Shown piece by piece: positions 1 through 7,487 of a stretch of 30,409 nt of DNA. Source of the stretch: an uncultured Eubacteriales bacterium (lineage in GTDB: Bacteria > Bacillota > Clostridia > Oscillospirales > Acutalibacteraceae). The DNA is taken from assembly GCA_934728355.1 (NCBI GenBank), contig CAKVEA010000008.1, positions 1 through 30,409 of the forward strand, in the 5' to 3' direction. Position 1 is the stretch's first letter; the number at the start of each line of letters is the position of its first letter. The notes beneath the pieces were generated by a model. It had not been told where the DNA came from, did no database searches, and saw only the letters and a program-made list of their open reading frames with translations. Made by a program: the position numbers and the translations under genes.

Positions 1-536
1 TTATTTTCTTTTATGTCGCCGTTTAAATCTTTTATCTGCGTTGCAAGTTCTTTAGCTTCGGAGCTGTTTTTGCCTTGCTCCAAAACTACGTTTTTATACT
101 CTGTCTGCAAAGCTTTAAGTTCATCTTCTTGCTCAGAGATTTCATTTGTCAATTTTTCAAGCGGAGTGTTTGTTTCATCTATCTTTGACTTGTACTCCGT
201 CAATGTATTTTCCATTTTGTTAAGGTCTGCTTCGGCATTATTAAGCTTCTCAGCCCACGCATGAGTGCGCCTATCGTTTTCTCCAAACGATTCTGTAGAG
301 TTTTTAAGAGCTTCCTTCAAAAGTTCTATTTTTTCTTTTTGAAGTGCGATTTGCTTACTCAAAACCTCACTTTTCGATGATAAAGAACTCATTGAGTTTT
401 CTTGTTTTGAAAATTCAGAAACTACCAAATTCATCTCACTCTTAAGAAGTTTAAATGAGTTATTGATATCTCTAATGGAATTTTTAAACTCTTTTTCTCC
501 TTCAATTCCAATCTTTAAGCCAAATTTATCTGACAT
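1..536 (-). CDS. Phage tail tape measure protein, N-terminal part (runs off left edge)
   Basis: The ATG is preceded by a GGGGGTGA ribosome binding site, and the frame stays open for 178 codons to the window edge. The N-terminus (MSDKFGLKIGIEGEKEFKNS) is typical of Firmicute siphophage tape measure proteins. It is followed by a long charged, Leu/Lys/Glu-rich coiled coil with heptad character. Tape measures set tail length and sit inside the tail tube. The position directly after the tail chaperones G/GT is the canonical one. The C-terminal membrane and hydrolase regions lie outside the window, so its completeness cannot be judged. Confidence 0.88.
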   Translation of the reverse strand, partial: MSDKFGLKIGIEGEKEFKNSIRDINNSFKLLKSEMNLVVSEFSKQENSMSSLSSKSEVLSKQIALQKEKIELLKEALKNSTESFGENDRRTHAWAEKLNNAEADLNKMENTLTEYKSKIDETNTPLEKLTNEISEQEDELKALQTEYKNVVLEQGKNSSEAKELATQIKDLNGDIKEN

Positions 537-564
537 TTTTTCACCCCCGTATATGACCAACTTT

Positions 565-1139
565 TTAAATTCCCGAAGGAATAACCTCATCAATATATTT
601 TTTTATTTTAGGTTTGGAAATGCCATGATACTGCCTGTGGCATTCCCATAAATCAAGAATTAACCCTATCGGCATAAGCCAAAACTCATCAAAACTTAAG
701 TCAAGATGAGCTTTAGCGATATACATAAGCCGAGTAAAAAATTCTTCATAGTTTACTCGGCTGCTTTGTTTTTTGGTTTTGAATTTTCGCTTTCAATATT
801 TCTGTTTGTTCCTTTTGCCATAGCCTTAACTATCGCTTCTTTTTGTGCCACAAGATCTGCCGGAGTAGTTAAAAGCTCCACCTCTTCTTCGGTTAAAAGG
901 TCTTTTTTATCTTTTGGATTTTTTAGGTTATGAATGAGCAGACTTTGATTTGCAAGAAGAGTTAAAAGCCAAATTATCTCGCTTATTGCCATTTCAAAGT
1001 TCTCGGACTTCATTAATTTATCACCTAAATTTTCAAGTCCGCCATACTTTTTTGCGATTTCTTTGGTAGCCTTAGTAGTTAGCGTAAGTGTGTATTCTTT
1101 GTCTCCTATTTTAATAACCGAACTTCTGTCAGAAGTCAT
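565..1139 (-). CDS. Tail assembly chaperone GT, -1 frameshift fusion product
   Basis: Reading G to codon 124 (the AAC at 770-768), slipping back one base, and continuing in the -1 frame gives about 67 more codons. They start Q-S-S-R-V-N-Y-E-E-F-F-T-R and end in IKKYIDEVIPSGI before TAA at 567-565. The total is about 191 aa. The extension has a Trp/His-containing core (FDEFWLMPIGLILDLWECHR) and the short 'I-D-(D/E)-V-(I/F)-P' tail that I recognise from T-domain extensions in Firmicute phages. The extension has no good start of its own. G coats the tape measure and the T domain is thought to recruit tail tube subunits. The product is inferred from the site, the open frame and gene order. Confidence 0.8.
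729..774 (-). promoter_or_regulatory. Programmed -1 ribosomal frameshift signal
   Basis: The heptamer A AAA AAC (774-768 on the minus strand) is in the X XXY YYZ phase of the chaperone frame. A 6-nt spacer (aaagca) follows, then a perfect 8-bp hairpin: GCCGAGTA (761-754) pairs with TACTCGGC (736-729) across a 17-nt loop. Spacer and stem are at canonical distances. The zero-frame stop TAA (755-753) lies at the stem base and loop. Confidence 0.88.
753..1139 (-). CDS. Tail assembly chaperone G (short, unshifted product)
   Basis: This 128-aa protein precedes the tape measure and follows the major tail protein, which is the place of gpG-type tail assembly chaperones. Its start reads MTSDRSSVIKIGDKEYTLTL, followed by a helical body and a Lys/Asn-rich tail ending SKPKNKAAE. 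An AGGAGG-like site (aaaggaggaattcataATG) supports the start. These chaperones bind the tape measure during tail assembly. The last codons contain an A AAA AAC heptamer followed by a hairpin, so part of the ribosomes should shift to make the longer GT form (separate entry). Confidence 0.8.
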   Translation of the reverse strand: MTSDRSSVIKIGDKEYTLTLTTKATKEIAKKYGGLENLGDKLMKSENFEMAISEIIWLLTLLANQSLLIHNLKNPKDKKDLLTEEEVELLTTPADLVAQKEAIVKAMAKGTNRNIESENSKPKNKAAE

Positions 1140-1153
1140 TATGAATTCCTCCT

Positions 1154-1768
1154 TTATCCATTATTTTCAGGTTCTTCGTTACCGGAAGATTCAAAATCAG
1201 GTTCATAAACCTCACTAAACCACCCTGATATAGTGCTACTTGAAACCGAGCTGTCATCTTCGTTTACTTCACTTTTCCAAGGATGATTGTTAAGTCCATC
1301 AACTTTGTTTCTTCTCATTACCGTTCCTTCGATTGTCGGAGTGGAGAACGTATTTGAATCGCCTTTAGTTTGCAAACTTGCTCCGGGTATTCCGAATTTT
1401 ACTCTGTAAAGCCAGTAATACCGGTATTTTCCGTTTGACTTCTTCGCTCTGAATCCTATCGCTACAGGTTCGCAGCTATCATCACTTGTCGAAACAACTA
1501 CATGATTATTATCTATTTTTGCACCAGTTAAATCTTGTGCTGCGGTTACGCCGATATCGTCAATTCCGAGTGAAATCGTACCCGATTTAAACTCTTTGAC
1601 TATCTCTGAAGCTCCATCATCGGCAAAAAGCGTAGCCTCAGCAAGTTCCACCGAAAGTTCGGCAGTCATAGCTTTGGCAAGTTTAATAGGGGATGAGTAA
1701 GTTTCATCTCCGTTTGCATCTTCTGTTATTTTCGCATAATATAGCGAATCGAGTCCTATCGTTGACAT
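1154..1768 (-). CDS. Major tail protein (tail tube subunit)
   Basis: The protein is 204 aa and belongs, by sequence feel and position, to the phi13-type major tail proteins of Firmicute siphophages. It starts MSTIGLDSLYYAKITEDANG, then has a conserved 'AMTAELSVELAEATLFADDG' segment and a beta-rich core (GTISLGIDDIG). The C-terminal tail is acidic and Ser/Asn-rich. It forms the tail tube polymerised around the tape measure. It lies 14 bp upstream of chaperone G and directly abuts the tail terminator gene. A GGAGGAAT ribosome binding site precedes the ATG. I see no additional Ig-like domain. Confidence 0.88.
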   Translation of the reverse strand: MSTIGLDSLYYAKITEDANGDETYSSPIKLAKAMTAELSVELAEATLFADDGASEIVKEFKSGTISLGIDDIGVTAAQDLTGAKIDNNHVVVSTSDDSCEPVAIGFRAKKSNGKYRYYWLYRVKFGIPGASLQTKGDSNTFSTPTIEGTVMRRNKVDGLNNHPWKSEVNEDDSSVSSSTISGWFSEVYEPDFESSGNEEPENNG

Positions 1769-2113
1769 TTAAATTCCTCCATTTTCATAGCATTTTTCCA
1801 CGTCTATAACGTAGTGATGATATCCCGTATCATCTTCGTGACCAATGTATCTTCTTTCTGTAATAATAAAGTCAGACCTCAGAAGTAACTCTGTAATCTG
1901 ACTTTTTCTTTGTGTGTAATTTGATTTTGTAAAAAGTGAAATTCTGACTTCCGATACTTCGTACTGAGGAAAATCATCTGCAAAATAATTAAGTTCATCG
2001 GCTATGGGCGTTAAAACTAAATATTCATCGGGTGGAGTATTACTAAAAACACCTGTTTCTATCGGTATTTCAAGCGAAGACAAGATTCCTTTTAATTCAG
2101 ATAAAATACTCAT
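1769..2113 (-). CDS. Tail terminator / tail completion protein
   Basis: A 114-aa protein between the HK97 gp10-like gene and the major tail protein, the usual place of the tail terminator (gpU/gp17-like). It starts MSILSELKGILSSLEIPIET and carries a beta-rich core with VSEVRISLFTKSNY, where the array of charged strands suits the terminator fold. Such proteins cap the tail tube and meet the head. The gene overlaps the one upstream by 4 bp, a translational-coupling arrangement. The assignment rests mainly on order and size, because sequence conservation in this family is weak. Confidence 0.72.
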   Translation of the reverse strand: MSILSELKGILSSLEIPIETGVFSNTPPDEYLVLTPIADELNYFADDFPQYEVSEVRISLFTKSNYTQRKSQITELLLRSDFIITERRYIGHEDDTGYHHYVIDVEKCYENGGI

Positions 2114-2541
2114 ATTTTTTGGGTCTCACTTTCAATTTTAGCTTTCATTGCTTCTATGCAGGCATCTCTTGATTTTCTCTTTGCGGGTCTTAAAAATGGC
2201 TTTGGTGGCTGTCCCGATTTACCATACTCGATTATATTTGCAAGCATAGCATTTGTAGCTTTGCTGTCATGAGGCTCAGAAAATCCGACTTTGACATTGT
2301 AGTTATTATTTTTATCCAGTTTAGCAGGCGAGAGGCCAAGTGAGGATAGGAGTTTTCCTTTGCTTCTTGATTTATATTTTGTGCCTTTTCCTATAACTGC
2401 ACTTAAATTTGACCTCACTTGAGAAAGCACGACTTTTCCTCCCGCCTCAAGTGCATCAGATATTATTTCATCAGTTTTGTTTCCGAGTCTTGACAACTTC
2501 AAAATAAACTCTTCAGGCATTTTTATTGTCGCTTTAGCCAC
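2110..2541 (-). CDS. HK97 gp10-like tail/head joining protein
   Basis: The 143-aa protein has the hallmarks of the HK97 gp10 family. There is an N-terminal helix, then 'ALEAGGKVVLSQVRSNLSAV', then a basic stretch (GTKYKSRSKGKL). It ends with the conserved 'MLANIIEYGKSGQPPKPFLR' segment, in which the EYG and PKPFLRPA motifs are diagnostic. The family acts at the neck between head and tail. It overlaps both neighbours by a few bases, as expected for a tightly packed late operon. Confidence 0.88.
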   Translation of the reverse strand: MAKATIKMPEEFILKLSRLGNKTDEIISDALEAGGKVVLSQVRSNLSAVIGKGTKYKSRSKGKLLSSLGLSPAKLDKNNNYNVKVGFSEPHDSKATNAMLANIIEYGKSGQPPKPFLRPAKRKSRDACIEAMKAKIESETQKI

Positions 2542-2890
2542 TCGGCTTTACCTCTTTTGAATAGACTTCGACATACATATTTTTGCCTTTTACATTTTCC
2601 ACGGAAATAACATTGTATCTTCCCGATGAACACACAATTACCATCTTCGTTGTGATTTCAAGATCAGGAATTTTCCTAAACTTAAAAAGCACAGTTGCAT
2701 CGGAAAACGATGCCATGTTTGCCCATCTTGTACTTCCGTGTCGTTCTTCTTTGTATGCTCTTAGGCTTGCCAAAATCTCATCGTGATTAACCGAAAAGCC
2801 TTCTGAATCTGTACTTTTTGTCGGTAAGATTATATCTATAAACTCTTTCATTTTTCCAAAGCTCAATTTAAACACTCCAATTTTTATCAA
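2534..2890 (-). CDS. Head closure / head-tail adaptor (SPP1 gp16-like)
   Basis: A 118-aa protein of the phage head-tail adaptor group. The sequence contains TDSEGFSVNHDEILASLRAY, a run 'RHGSTRWANMASFSDATVLF', and 'KMVIVCSSGRYNVISVENV', matching the (Y/R)xV(I/L)xVxNVxG pattern of these small beta-barrel adaptors. They seal the portal after DNA packaging. The gene overlaps the upstream connector gene by 23 bp. An in-frame ATG downstream (residue 14, MKEFIDIILPT) could be the true start; I cannot decide between them. Confidence 0.82.
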   Translation of the reverse strand: MIKIGVFKLSFGKMKEFIDIILPTKSTDSEGFSVNHDEILASLRAYKEERHGSTRWANMASFSDATVLFKFRKIPDLEITTKMVIVCSSGRYNVISVENVKGKNMYVEVYSKEVKPSG

Positions 2891-3197
2891 GTCTTAAAAG
2901 CACATTCACAGTAGTCCATACCTGACTTGCTGCGCTTACATTATCTGCAAAGAAACCGCCTGTAGAGCCATCACGTGATTCATAAAAATGAGATGAGAGC
3001 ATAACGATTGCTTGCTCTGTAGAGGGTAGCATCAAATGTTCTAGGTAATATCCAATTCCCAGTTTTTGATAGTTCTCCGCATAGCAAATCGCAGCTTTTA
3101 TATATTCTCTTATCAAATCATCGTCTTCACTGTGCGATATAATCAGGTTTTTCTTAACTTTTTCAAGCAGATTTTCCACAATATTACTCTGACTCAT
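2868..3197 (-). CDS. Head-tail connector (HK97 gp6-like)
   Basis: A 109-aa helical protein with the family's layout. An N-terminal 'LLEKVKKNLIISHSEDDDLI' is followed by 'REYIKAAICYAENYQ', a middle segment, and a helical 'QAIVMLSSHFYESRDGSTGG'. It ends 'SAASQVWTTVNVLLRLDKNW', which corresponds to the conserved C-terminal (V)xxLL.p.R. segment. These proteins form the ring under the portal. The gene overlaps the end of the head fiber-like gene by 14 bp, consistent with a coupled late operon. Confidence 0.88.
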   Translation of the reverse strand: MSQSNIVENLLEKVKKNLIISHSEDDDLIREYIKAAICYAENYQKLGIGYYLEHLMLPSTEQAIVMLSSHFYESRDGSTGGFFADNVSAASQVWTTVNVLLRLDKNWSV

Positions 3198-3414
3198 CTT
3201 GCTCCATTAGTCCCGATTCTTTGAGCTTAGAAAGTAAATCGTTAAAATCCGATTTTAAATCAGCAATTGTTGTAGCTGTGCTATCTGCTTGATTTTCAGC
3301 TTTCGGAATACTTGGTAGCCCTGTAACTGTAGCACCTTCTTTAATTTCAAGTATACCGCCTATAACCGTTTTTTCTCCGCCTTGCTCTGTATAGTTTTTT
3401 ACGTTATAACTCAT
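3184..3414 (-). CDS. Head fiber-like protein
   Basis: I start this at the internal ATG that follows AAGGAGAG by about 6 nt, giving 76 aa. The 13 upstream codons run into a repeat-like sequence and lack a good ribosome binding site. The sequence MSYNVKNYTEQGGEKTVIGG followed by LEIKEGATVTGLP matches short head fiber/decoration proteins of Firmicute phages, where a glycine-rich turn and a repeated beta element precede a helical tail. The gene follows the capsid gene. The role on the capsid surface is inferred from the family. Confidence 0.75.
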   Translation of the reverse strand: MSYNVKNYTEQGGEKTVIGGILEIKEGATVTGLPSIPKAENQADSTATTIADLKSDFNDLLSKLKESGLMEQDESE

Positions 3415-3430
3415 TAAAAACTCTCCTTTA

Positions 3431-3462
3431 ATTGTAAATTGTACATTGTACACTGTACATTG
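3431..3462. repeat. Short TGTACA-type repeat between capsid and head fiber genes
   Basis: The gap between the capsid stop and the head fiber ribosome binding site contains about four degenerate copies of an 8-bp unit (aattgtac / attgtaca). TGTACA is self-complementary, so the stretch can also fold weakly. The function is unknown. It may simply be slipped-strand expansion in the intergenic gap. Confidence 0.55.
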
Positions 3463-3464
3463 AT

Positions 3465-4655
3465 TTAGGCTTTTTGTTGCAGATATTTAACTGCTTCGGG
3501 AAGTATCAGTTTTCCGTCTACTCTCTGAGAAGCAACAAATCCGACCTGCCCGGTTACTGCGTATAGCTCATTTAACATCTTAAAGCTTCTACCTTGTCTA
3601 TCGGCTATCCAATAATAACTATAATCACCGAATACTACTGTTTTATTTCCTGCAGCGATAGCCGGAACATATGTCGAAGTATAAACAGGGCAGTTCAAAA
3701 TTGTATCGGGAACACCTGCCGCCATTGAAGGTTGCCAGATATAATTTCCGTTTCCATCCTTGAGTTTTCTGATGGCTTTAACCGTAGAGTCATTCATTAT
3801 AAAGGAGGCATTTTTGCGGTATGGAGAACTGAGCGAATAATATAAATCTATAACATCATCAAACGTAATCGAAGTGGTACTTGTAGTGGTTTTTCCAAGT
3901 TGAGCGCCACCCGATGCCGCCAAAATTCCCGTAGGTTTGCCTGTTCCGTCACCAACGATAAACGCTTCTTCCTCTTTATTCCCGATACGTCTTCCGAATT
4001 CCGTAGCGATATAGCTTTCAAGGTTAAATACGCTGTCATTTAAAAGTTCCTCGGATACTTTGATTAAAGTTGCAAGTTTATACGCTCCGATTGAAACTTG
4101 GCTGAAACTGTCATCGCTTTCAGGTATAGTTCCTTCTTCATCTACCCATGAAGCCGTACCTTTTGTTGCGACTACCGGGATTTTCCTGTCTCCGCTTGAT
4201 GTTTGAATTACATTTGCAAGACTTCTGAATATGTTTTCTTCTTCGAGTGATTCTACCAATTTTTGCTCGAATTCATCAGGAACTAAATATCCGCCTTCTG
4301 AATCTGTGCCTTCCTCAAGAGCATTTTTTATTTCAAAACTGCTTTTATTTCTCATTGATTTCCAAAACGCATCTTTATATTCATCGCTTGCTCTACCTGT
4401 TTTTTCTTTTTTCGTAAAAGGAGAGTCGGTTATCGGTTTGTTAACTGCCTTTGAAAGCTCCAAATCAATGGCTTCTCGGCGTTCTAAGATATCTATTTCT
4501 TTGCCTAAGTTCATAACCTCTTGCTCCATTTTTTCGTAAGTTAGGTTATCATCATCTGAGATGAATTTTCCCTCCTTACATTTGCTATCTAAAAAGTTTT
4601 TAGCTTCATCCCATGCTTTCGCACGTTTTTCTCTAAGTTCTAAAATTTTATTCAT
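3465..4655 (-). CDS. Major capsid protein, HK97 fold
   Basis: A 396-aa HK97-family capsid protein. Residues 1 to about 105 are a charged coiled-coil delta (scaffold) domain. Next comes the family signature 'ALEEGTDSEGGYLVPDEFEQ', then the N-arm/E-loop and P domain (SLEEENIFRSLANVIQT; ATKGTASWVDEEG; LIKVSEELLNDSVFNLESYI). The A domain includes FGDYSYYWIADRQG and a C-terminal VASQRVDGKLILPEAVK. The delta domain is presumably removed by the ClpP-like protease encoded just upstream (11 bp away). A TAGGAGG ribosome binding site supports the ATG. Length is normal for the family. Confidence 0.95.
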   Translation of the reverse strand: MNKILELREKRAKAWDEAKNFLDSKCKEGKFISDDDNLTYEKMEQEVMNLGKEIDILERREAIDLELSKAVNKPITDSPFTKKEKTGRASDEYKDAFWKSMRNKSSFEIKNALEEGTDSEGGYLVPDEFEQKLVESLEEENIFRSLANVIQTSSGDRKIPVVATKGTASWVDEEGTIPESDDSFSQVSIGAYKLATLIKVSEELLNDSVFNLESYIATEFGRRIGNKEEEAFIVGDGTGKPTGILAASGGAQLGKTTTSTTSITFDDVIDLYYSLSSPYRKNASFIMNDSTVKAIRKLKDGNGNYIWQPSMAAGVPDTILNCPVYTSTYVPAIAAGNKTVVFGDYSYYWIADRQGRSFKMLNELYAVTGQVGFVASQRVDGKLILPEAVKYLQQKA

Positions 4656-4666
4656 ATCATTTCCTC

Positions 4667-5365
4667 CTAGTGTTTAAGTAGAAAGAGCCGCTTTTGTAGC
4701 GACTCCACTGTGATTTTGTTTTGATTTTGATTTTTGTTTTTTAATTTGTCTATTAACTTGTTTGTCACCGCCATACGGCTGAACATAAAGCTGTCAAGAA
4801 CTGCGTTGGAATTTTGATTTTTCATGTACATAATTTCATCAGCAAATCCAAGCTCTACTGCTTTTCGTGCGTTCATCCAAGTTTCTGAATCCATCATCTT
4901 TGAGATTTCATCTCTCGGAAGATTTGTTTTTAATTCATACGCATTGATTATCGATTCCTTTATTTCTGACAGCATATCTATTGCTTTGCTTATTTCTTCG
5001 GCATTTCCGATAGCTACGGTCATTGGATTATGCACCATAATCTCACTTACAGGCGACATTAAAACTCGTGTTCCGGCCATCGCAATTACTGATGCCGCCG
5101 AGGCTGCCAAGCCATCAATTTTAACAGTTACATTTCCTTTGTAATCCATTAGCATATTGTAAATTTGAGAAGCGGCAAACACGTCTCCGCCGGGAGAATT
5201 AATCCATAAAGTGATGTCTCCCAAACCTGACATAAGCTCGGATTTGAACTGCTTTGGTGTGATTTCATCATCAATCCACGGTTTTTCGGCTATAACTCCG
5301 TCAATTCTCAAAATTCTTTCACTCTCGTTATCTTCTATCCAGTTCCAAAATTTTCTTTTATTCAT
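4667..5365 (-). CDS. ClpP-like prohead protease
   Basis: With the ATG after AAAGGAG (ttgataaaa spacing) the protein is 232 aa. It carries ClpP-type serine protease features. These are an oxyanion/strand motif (LWINSPGGDVFAASQIYN, about 53-70), a nucleophile motif GLAASAAS (85-92, probable Ser89) and a His motif MVHNP (His112). An acidic residue in GFADEI could complete the triad. Phage proteases of this group mature the capsid delta domain during prohead assembly. The start overlaps the portal stop (ATGAATAA), so the two are coupled. A longer upstream in-frame extension exists but lies inside the portal gene and lacks a ribosome binding site. Confidence 0.92.
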   Translation of the reverse strand: MNKRKFWNWIEDNESERILRIDGVIAEKPWIDDEITPKQFKSELMSGLGDITLWINSPGGDVFAASQIYNMLMDYKGNVTVKIDGLAASAASVIAMAGTRVLMSPVSEIMVHNPMTVAIGNAEEISKAIDMLSEIKESIINAYELKTNLPRDEISKMMDSETWMNARKAVELGFADEIMYMKNQNSNAVLDSFMFSRMAVTNKLIDKLKNKNQNQNKITVESLQKRLFLLKH

Positions 5366-6614
5366 TTTTATCAACTCCTTTCTGCTTGTAGGCAGCTCCC
5401 GCATCTGATAATTTTTGCATTGAACCATTGACAAGATATATATTTCCGCCAAGTTCATCGGGAATCAAATCCATATTCTCTAAACTTCGTATATCGTTTG
5501 GAGATAAGAATCCATTTTGAATTCCTACCGAGTATCCGTTTATACGGCTTTGATAGTCTCCTCGCAAGAGCCCGTCAACGTTGAATTTAGCAAAATAATC
5601 CGTTTTTTCACTCTCAAGAAGCAGCGACCTATGAATCGCTTGTTCCCACCTTGTAACCCACGGGTCAAGGGTGTATTTCACAAACTCAAGCGACTGCTGT
5701 TCGATGTTTGAAAATGAAGATTTATCAAGGTCTCCAACCATATGTGGAGGTACTCTGAATATCCTTGCAATTTCATCAATTTGGAATTTCCTTGTTTCCA
5801 AAAATTGTGCTTCGTTCGGGCTTATTCCTATGGGCTGATATTTTAAACCTTCCTCTAAAACTGCGATTTTATGCGAGTTCCCGCTTCCTTGAAAGAGTGT
5901 ATTCCAGCTTTCTCTTAGCCTATCGGGATCCTTTATATTTCCGGGATGTTCAAGCACTCCGCTGGGACTTGCACCATTTGCGAAAAATTTAGCTCCATAT
6001 TCTTCACACACCATTGCCATTCCTATCGCATTTTTAGCCATCGCTATCGGGGAATACCCGACAAGCCCATCAAAACCTAAAGCAGGAATATGAAAAATCT
6101 CATCTTTGGTCATGCGTATTTGACCCAGTTTCCTAAGTTTTGGGTTATCGCTTTCGTTTACGGAATATGTGTAATAGATTCTGCCGTTTGAGTCTCTGTC
6201 TACAGTCATCCGATTTGGCATAAGAGGGTAGAGAGCAACCACTTGACCTTTTCCGTTCCTGATTATTTGTGCATAAGCATTACCCCATAAAAGAAGATGA
6301 CTCATAAGCGTTTCACGAAACACAAATGATGTCATCTCAGGATTAGGTTCATCATGCAAAAGTTTATACAGCGGATGATTGATAGCTTTTTCTTTTCCAC
6401 CTTTATTTATTTGTTTGTATAAATGCAGCGGCAATCCTGCGATTGCTTCAGAAAGTATCCTTACGCAAGAATACACTGCCGTAACTCTCATCGCTGTTCT
6501 TTCGTTTACATTTTTACCACTCGAAGTACCGCCAAACAGTACGTCATATGCTCCACTTGAAAGATAATTCTTTGGTTTATCTCTTGAGTGGAAAAGTCTT
6601 TTAAAAATGTTCAT
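5358..6614 (-). CDS. Portal protein (HK97 family)
   Basis: Starting at the ATG behind AAGGAG (about 7 nt away) gives 418 aa. An alternative ATG eight codons upstream at 6638 sits behind GGTGG, which is itself part of the preceding terminator stem, so I prefer the shorter start. Family features are 'NERTAMRVTAVYSCVRILSE', 'HPLYKLLHDEPNPEMTSF', 'LLWGNAYAQIIRNGKGQV' and the clip/stem region 'FQIDEIARIFRVPPHMVGDL'. The portal is the dodecameric DNA entry channel and terminase docking site. It stands downstream of the nucleotidyltransferase moron's terminator, so its transcription needs read-through or a local promoter. Confidence 0.94.
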   Translation of the reverse strand: MNIFKRLFHSRDKPKNYLSSGAYDVLFGGTSSGKNVNERTAMRVTAVYSCVRILSEAIAGLPLHLYKQINKGGKEKAINHPLYKLLHDEPNPEMTSFVFRETLMSHLLLWGNAYAQIIRNGKGQVVALYPLMPNRMTVDRDSNGRIYYTYSVNESDNPKLRKLGQIRMTKDEIFHIPALGFDGLVGYSPIAMAKNAIGMAMVCEEYGAKFFANGASPSGVLEHPGNIKDPDRLRESWNTLFQGSGNSHKIAVLEEGLKYQPIGISPNEAQFLETRKFQIDEIARIFRVPPHMVGDLDKSSFSNIEQQSLEFVKYTLDPWVTRWEQAIHRSLLLESEKTDYFAKFNVDGLLRGDYQSRINGYSVGIQNGFLSPNDIRSLENMDLIPDELGGNIYLVNGSMQKLSDAGAAYKQKGVDKNE

Positions 6615-6639
6615 ATTTTTTCTCCTTATTTTTAACATG

Positions 6640-6670
6640 AAAAAACCACCTTATTTTTTACAAGTGGTTT
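6640..6670 (-). terminator. Intrinsic terminator at the end of the nucleotidyltransferase moron
   Basis: On the minus strand AAACCAC (6670-6664) pairs with GTGGTTT (6649-6643), followed by more T. The stop codon of the nucleotidyltransferase lies in the loop. The stem has 7 bp and a 14-nt A/T loop, so it is of moderate strength. Confidence 0.6.
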
Positions 6671-7341
6671 GAATACTCTATAGTGTGTTTAGTATATTTA
6701 CCATAAACTTCATTTACAAATTCTATATACACAATAAATGAAGAGTGATTATGGTCATAAGGGCAACGAAGATACTTATTTTTCTTATTTAAGTAAGTTT
6801 CTCGAACTTCTTCCCATAAATCGTTATCTTTTAACCATTTTACACGATCATCAAGTCCTTTAGAATCTCGTACTATTTCCCAATGATATGGGTCAGTATA
6901 AATATTACCATATTTATTATGAATCAATCTATGCCATCCATAAATATCTTTTTTCACAATACAAATATCAATACTAAATTCCGTTTGATTTCCTTGTGTA
7001 AAATGAATTTTTTTCGTTGTAAGAGCAGATGTTGAGTCTTGACAATCACCAAAGTCATTCTTTCTTAGAACTACATTCAACTTTTTTCTTATATACTCCT
7101 TAATTTCACGTCTAGTGCTAAAATCACGATAATTATAATTTATAATCTCAAGATTATAATCAAGGTCAATAGGTTGATTACCATTTTGCGTAAACAAATT
7201 TCTGGCACCACTACCTACAAGAAAAGAACGAACAAACATCCTATCGTCTTTATTAATCTCTTGAACCAGTTGATTCACAACATCAGAGCATAATCTTTTC
7301 ATTTTTCCGAGAAATTTCCGGTCTTTAATCCAATGATACAT
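6658..7341 (-). CDS. Standalone Pol-beta-like nucleotidyltransferase (moron)
   Basis: A 227-aa protein with the minimal nucleotidyltransferase signature. The motif LVGSGARN (41-48) gives the GS loop, then IDLDYNL supplies two metal-binding Asp (59, 61), and FSIDICIV supplies the third (Asp125). Two conserved-looking segments follow (DSTSAL at 102-107; GWHRLIHNK at 135-143). The pattern GS...DxD...D is shared by kanamycin-type, MNT and cGAS/DncV-like enzymes. The protein is shorter than typical CD-NTases, and no effector gene is adjacent. It sits between large terminase and portal with its own promoter and terminator, so it is expressed separately from the late genes. The substrate is unknown. 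A phage-defence, toxin or RNA-modifying role is inference. Confidence 0.72.
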   Translation of the reverse strand: MYHWIKDRKFLGKMKRLCSDVVNQLVQEINKDDRMFVRSFLVGSGARNLFTQNGNQPIDLDYNLEIINYNYRDFSTRREIKEYIRKKLNVVLRKNDFGDCQDSTSALTTKKIHFTQGNQTEFSIDICIVKKDIYGWHRLIHNKYGNIYTDPYHWEIVRDSKGLDDRVKWLKDNDLWEEVRETYLNKKNKYLRCPYDHNHSSFIVYIEFVNEVYGKYTKHTIEYSNHL

Positions 7342-7399
7342 AACGTATTCCTTTCTTCTTTCCCAAGCCGTCCACTCGGCATCAAGGCCGAATCATTGA

Positions 7400-7429
7400 A
7401 TTATAACTCTATAATAAACTGTTTGTCAA
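7400..7429 (-). promoter_or_regulatory. Consensus SigA-type promoter of the nucleotidyltransferase moron
   Basis: The minus strand reads TTGACA (7429-7424), 18 nt, TATAAT (7405-7400). Both hexamers match the consensus exactly. The transcript would start about 50 nt upstream of the ATG, which has an AAAGGAA ribosome binding site. The leader contains small GC-rich inverted repeats (GCCG/CGGC) of unknown relevance. Confidence 0.85.
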
Positions 7430-7487
7430 TATTTTTTCAAAAATTAAATTCGGTAGCAAAAATTCCAGAATCAGGAATAATAGATAT

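Noticed and set aside
3431..3462. CRISPR-like or operator repeat between capsid and head fiber genes
   Set aside because: The unit is only about 8 bp and degenerate with no spacers. It is kept only as a minor repeat.
6658..7341. CBASS-type system around the nucleotidyltransferase
   Set aside because: No effector, Cap2/Cap3 or HORMA/TRIP13 gene is adjacent. The protein is short, so a cGAS-like label would overstate the evidence.
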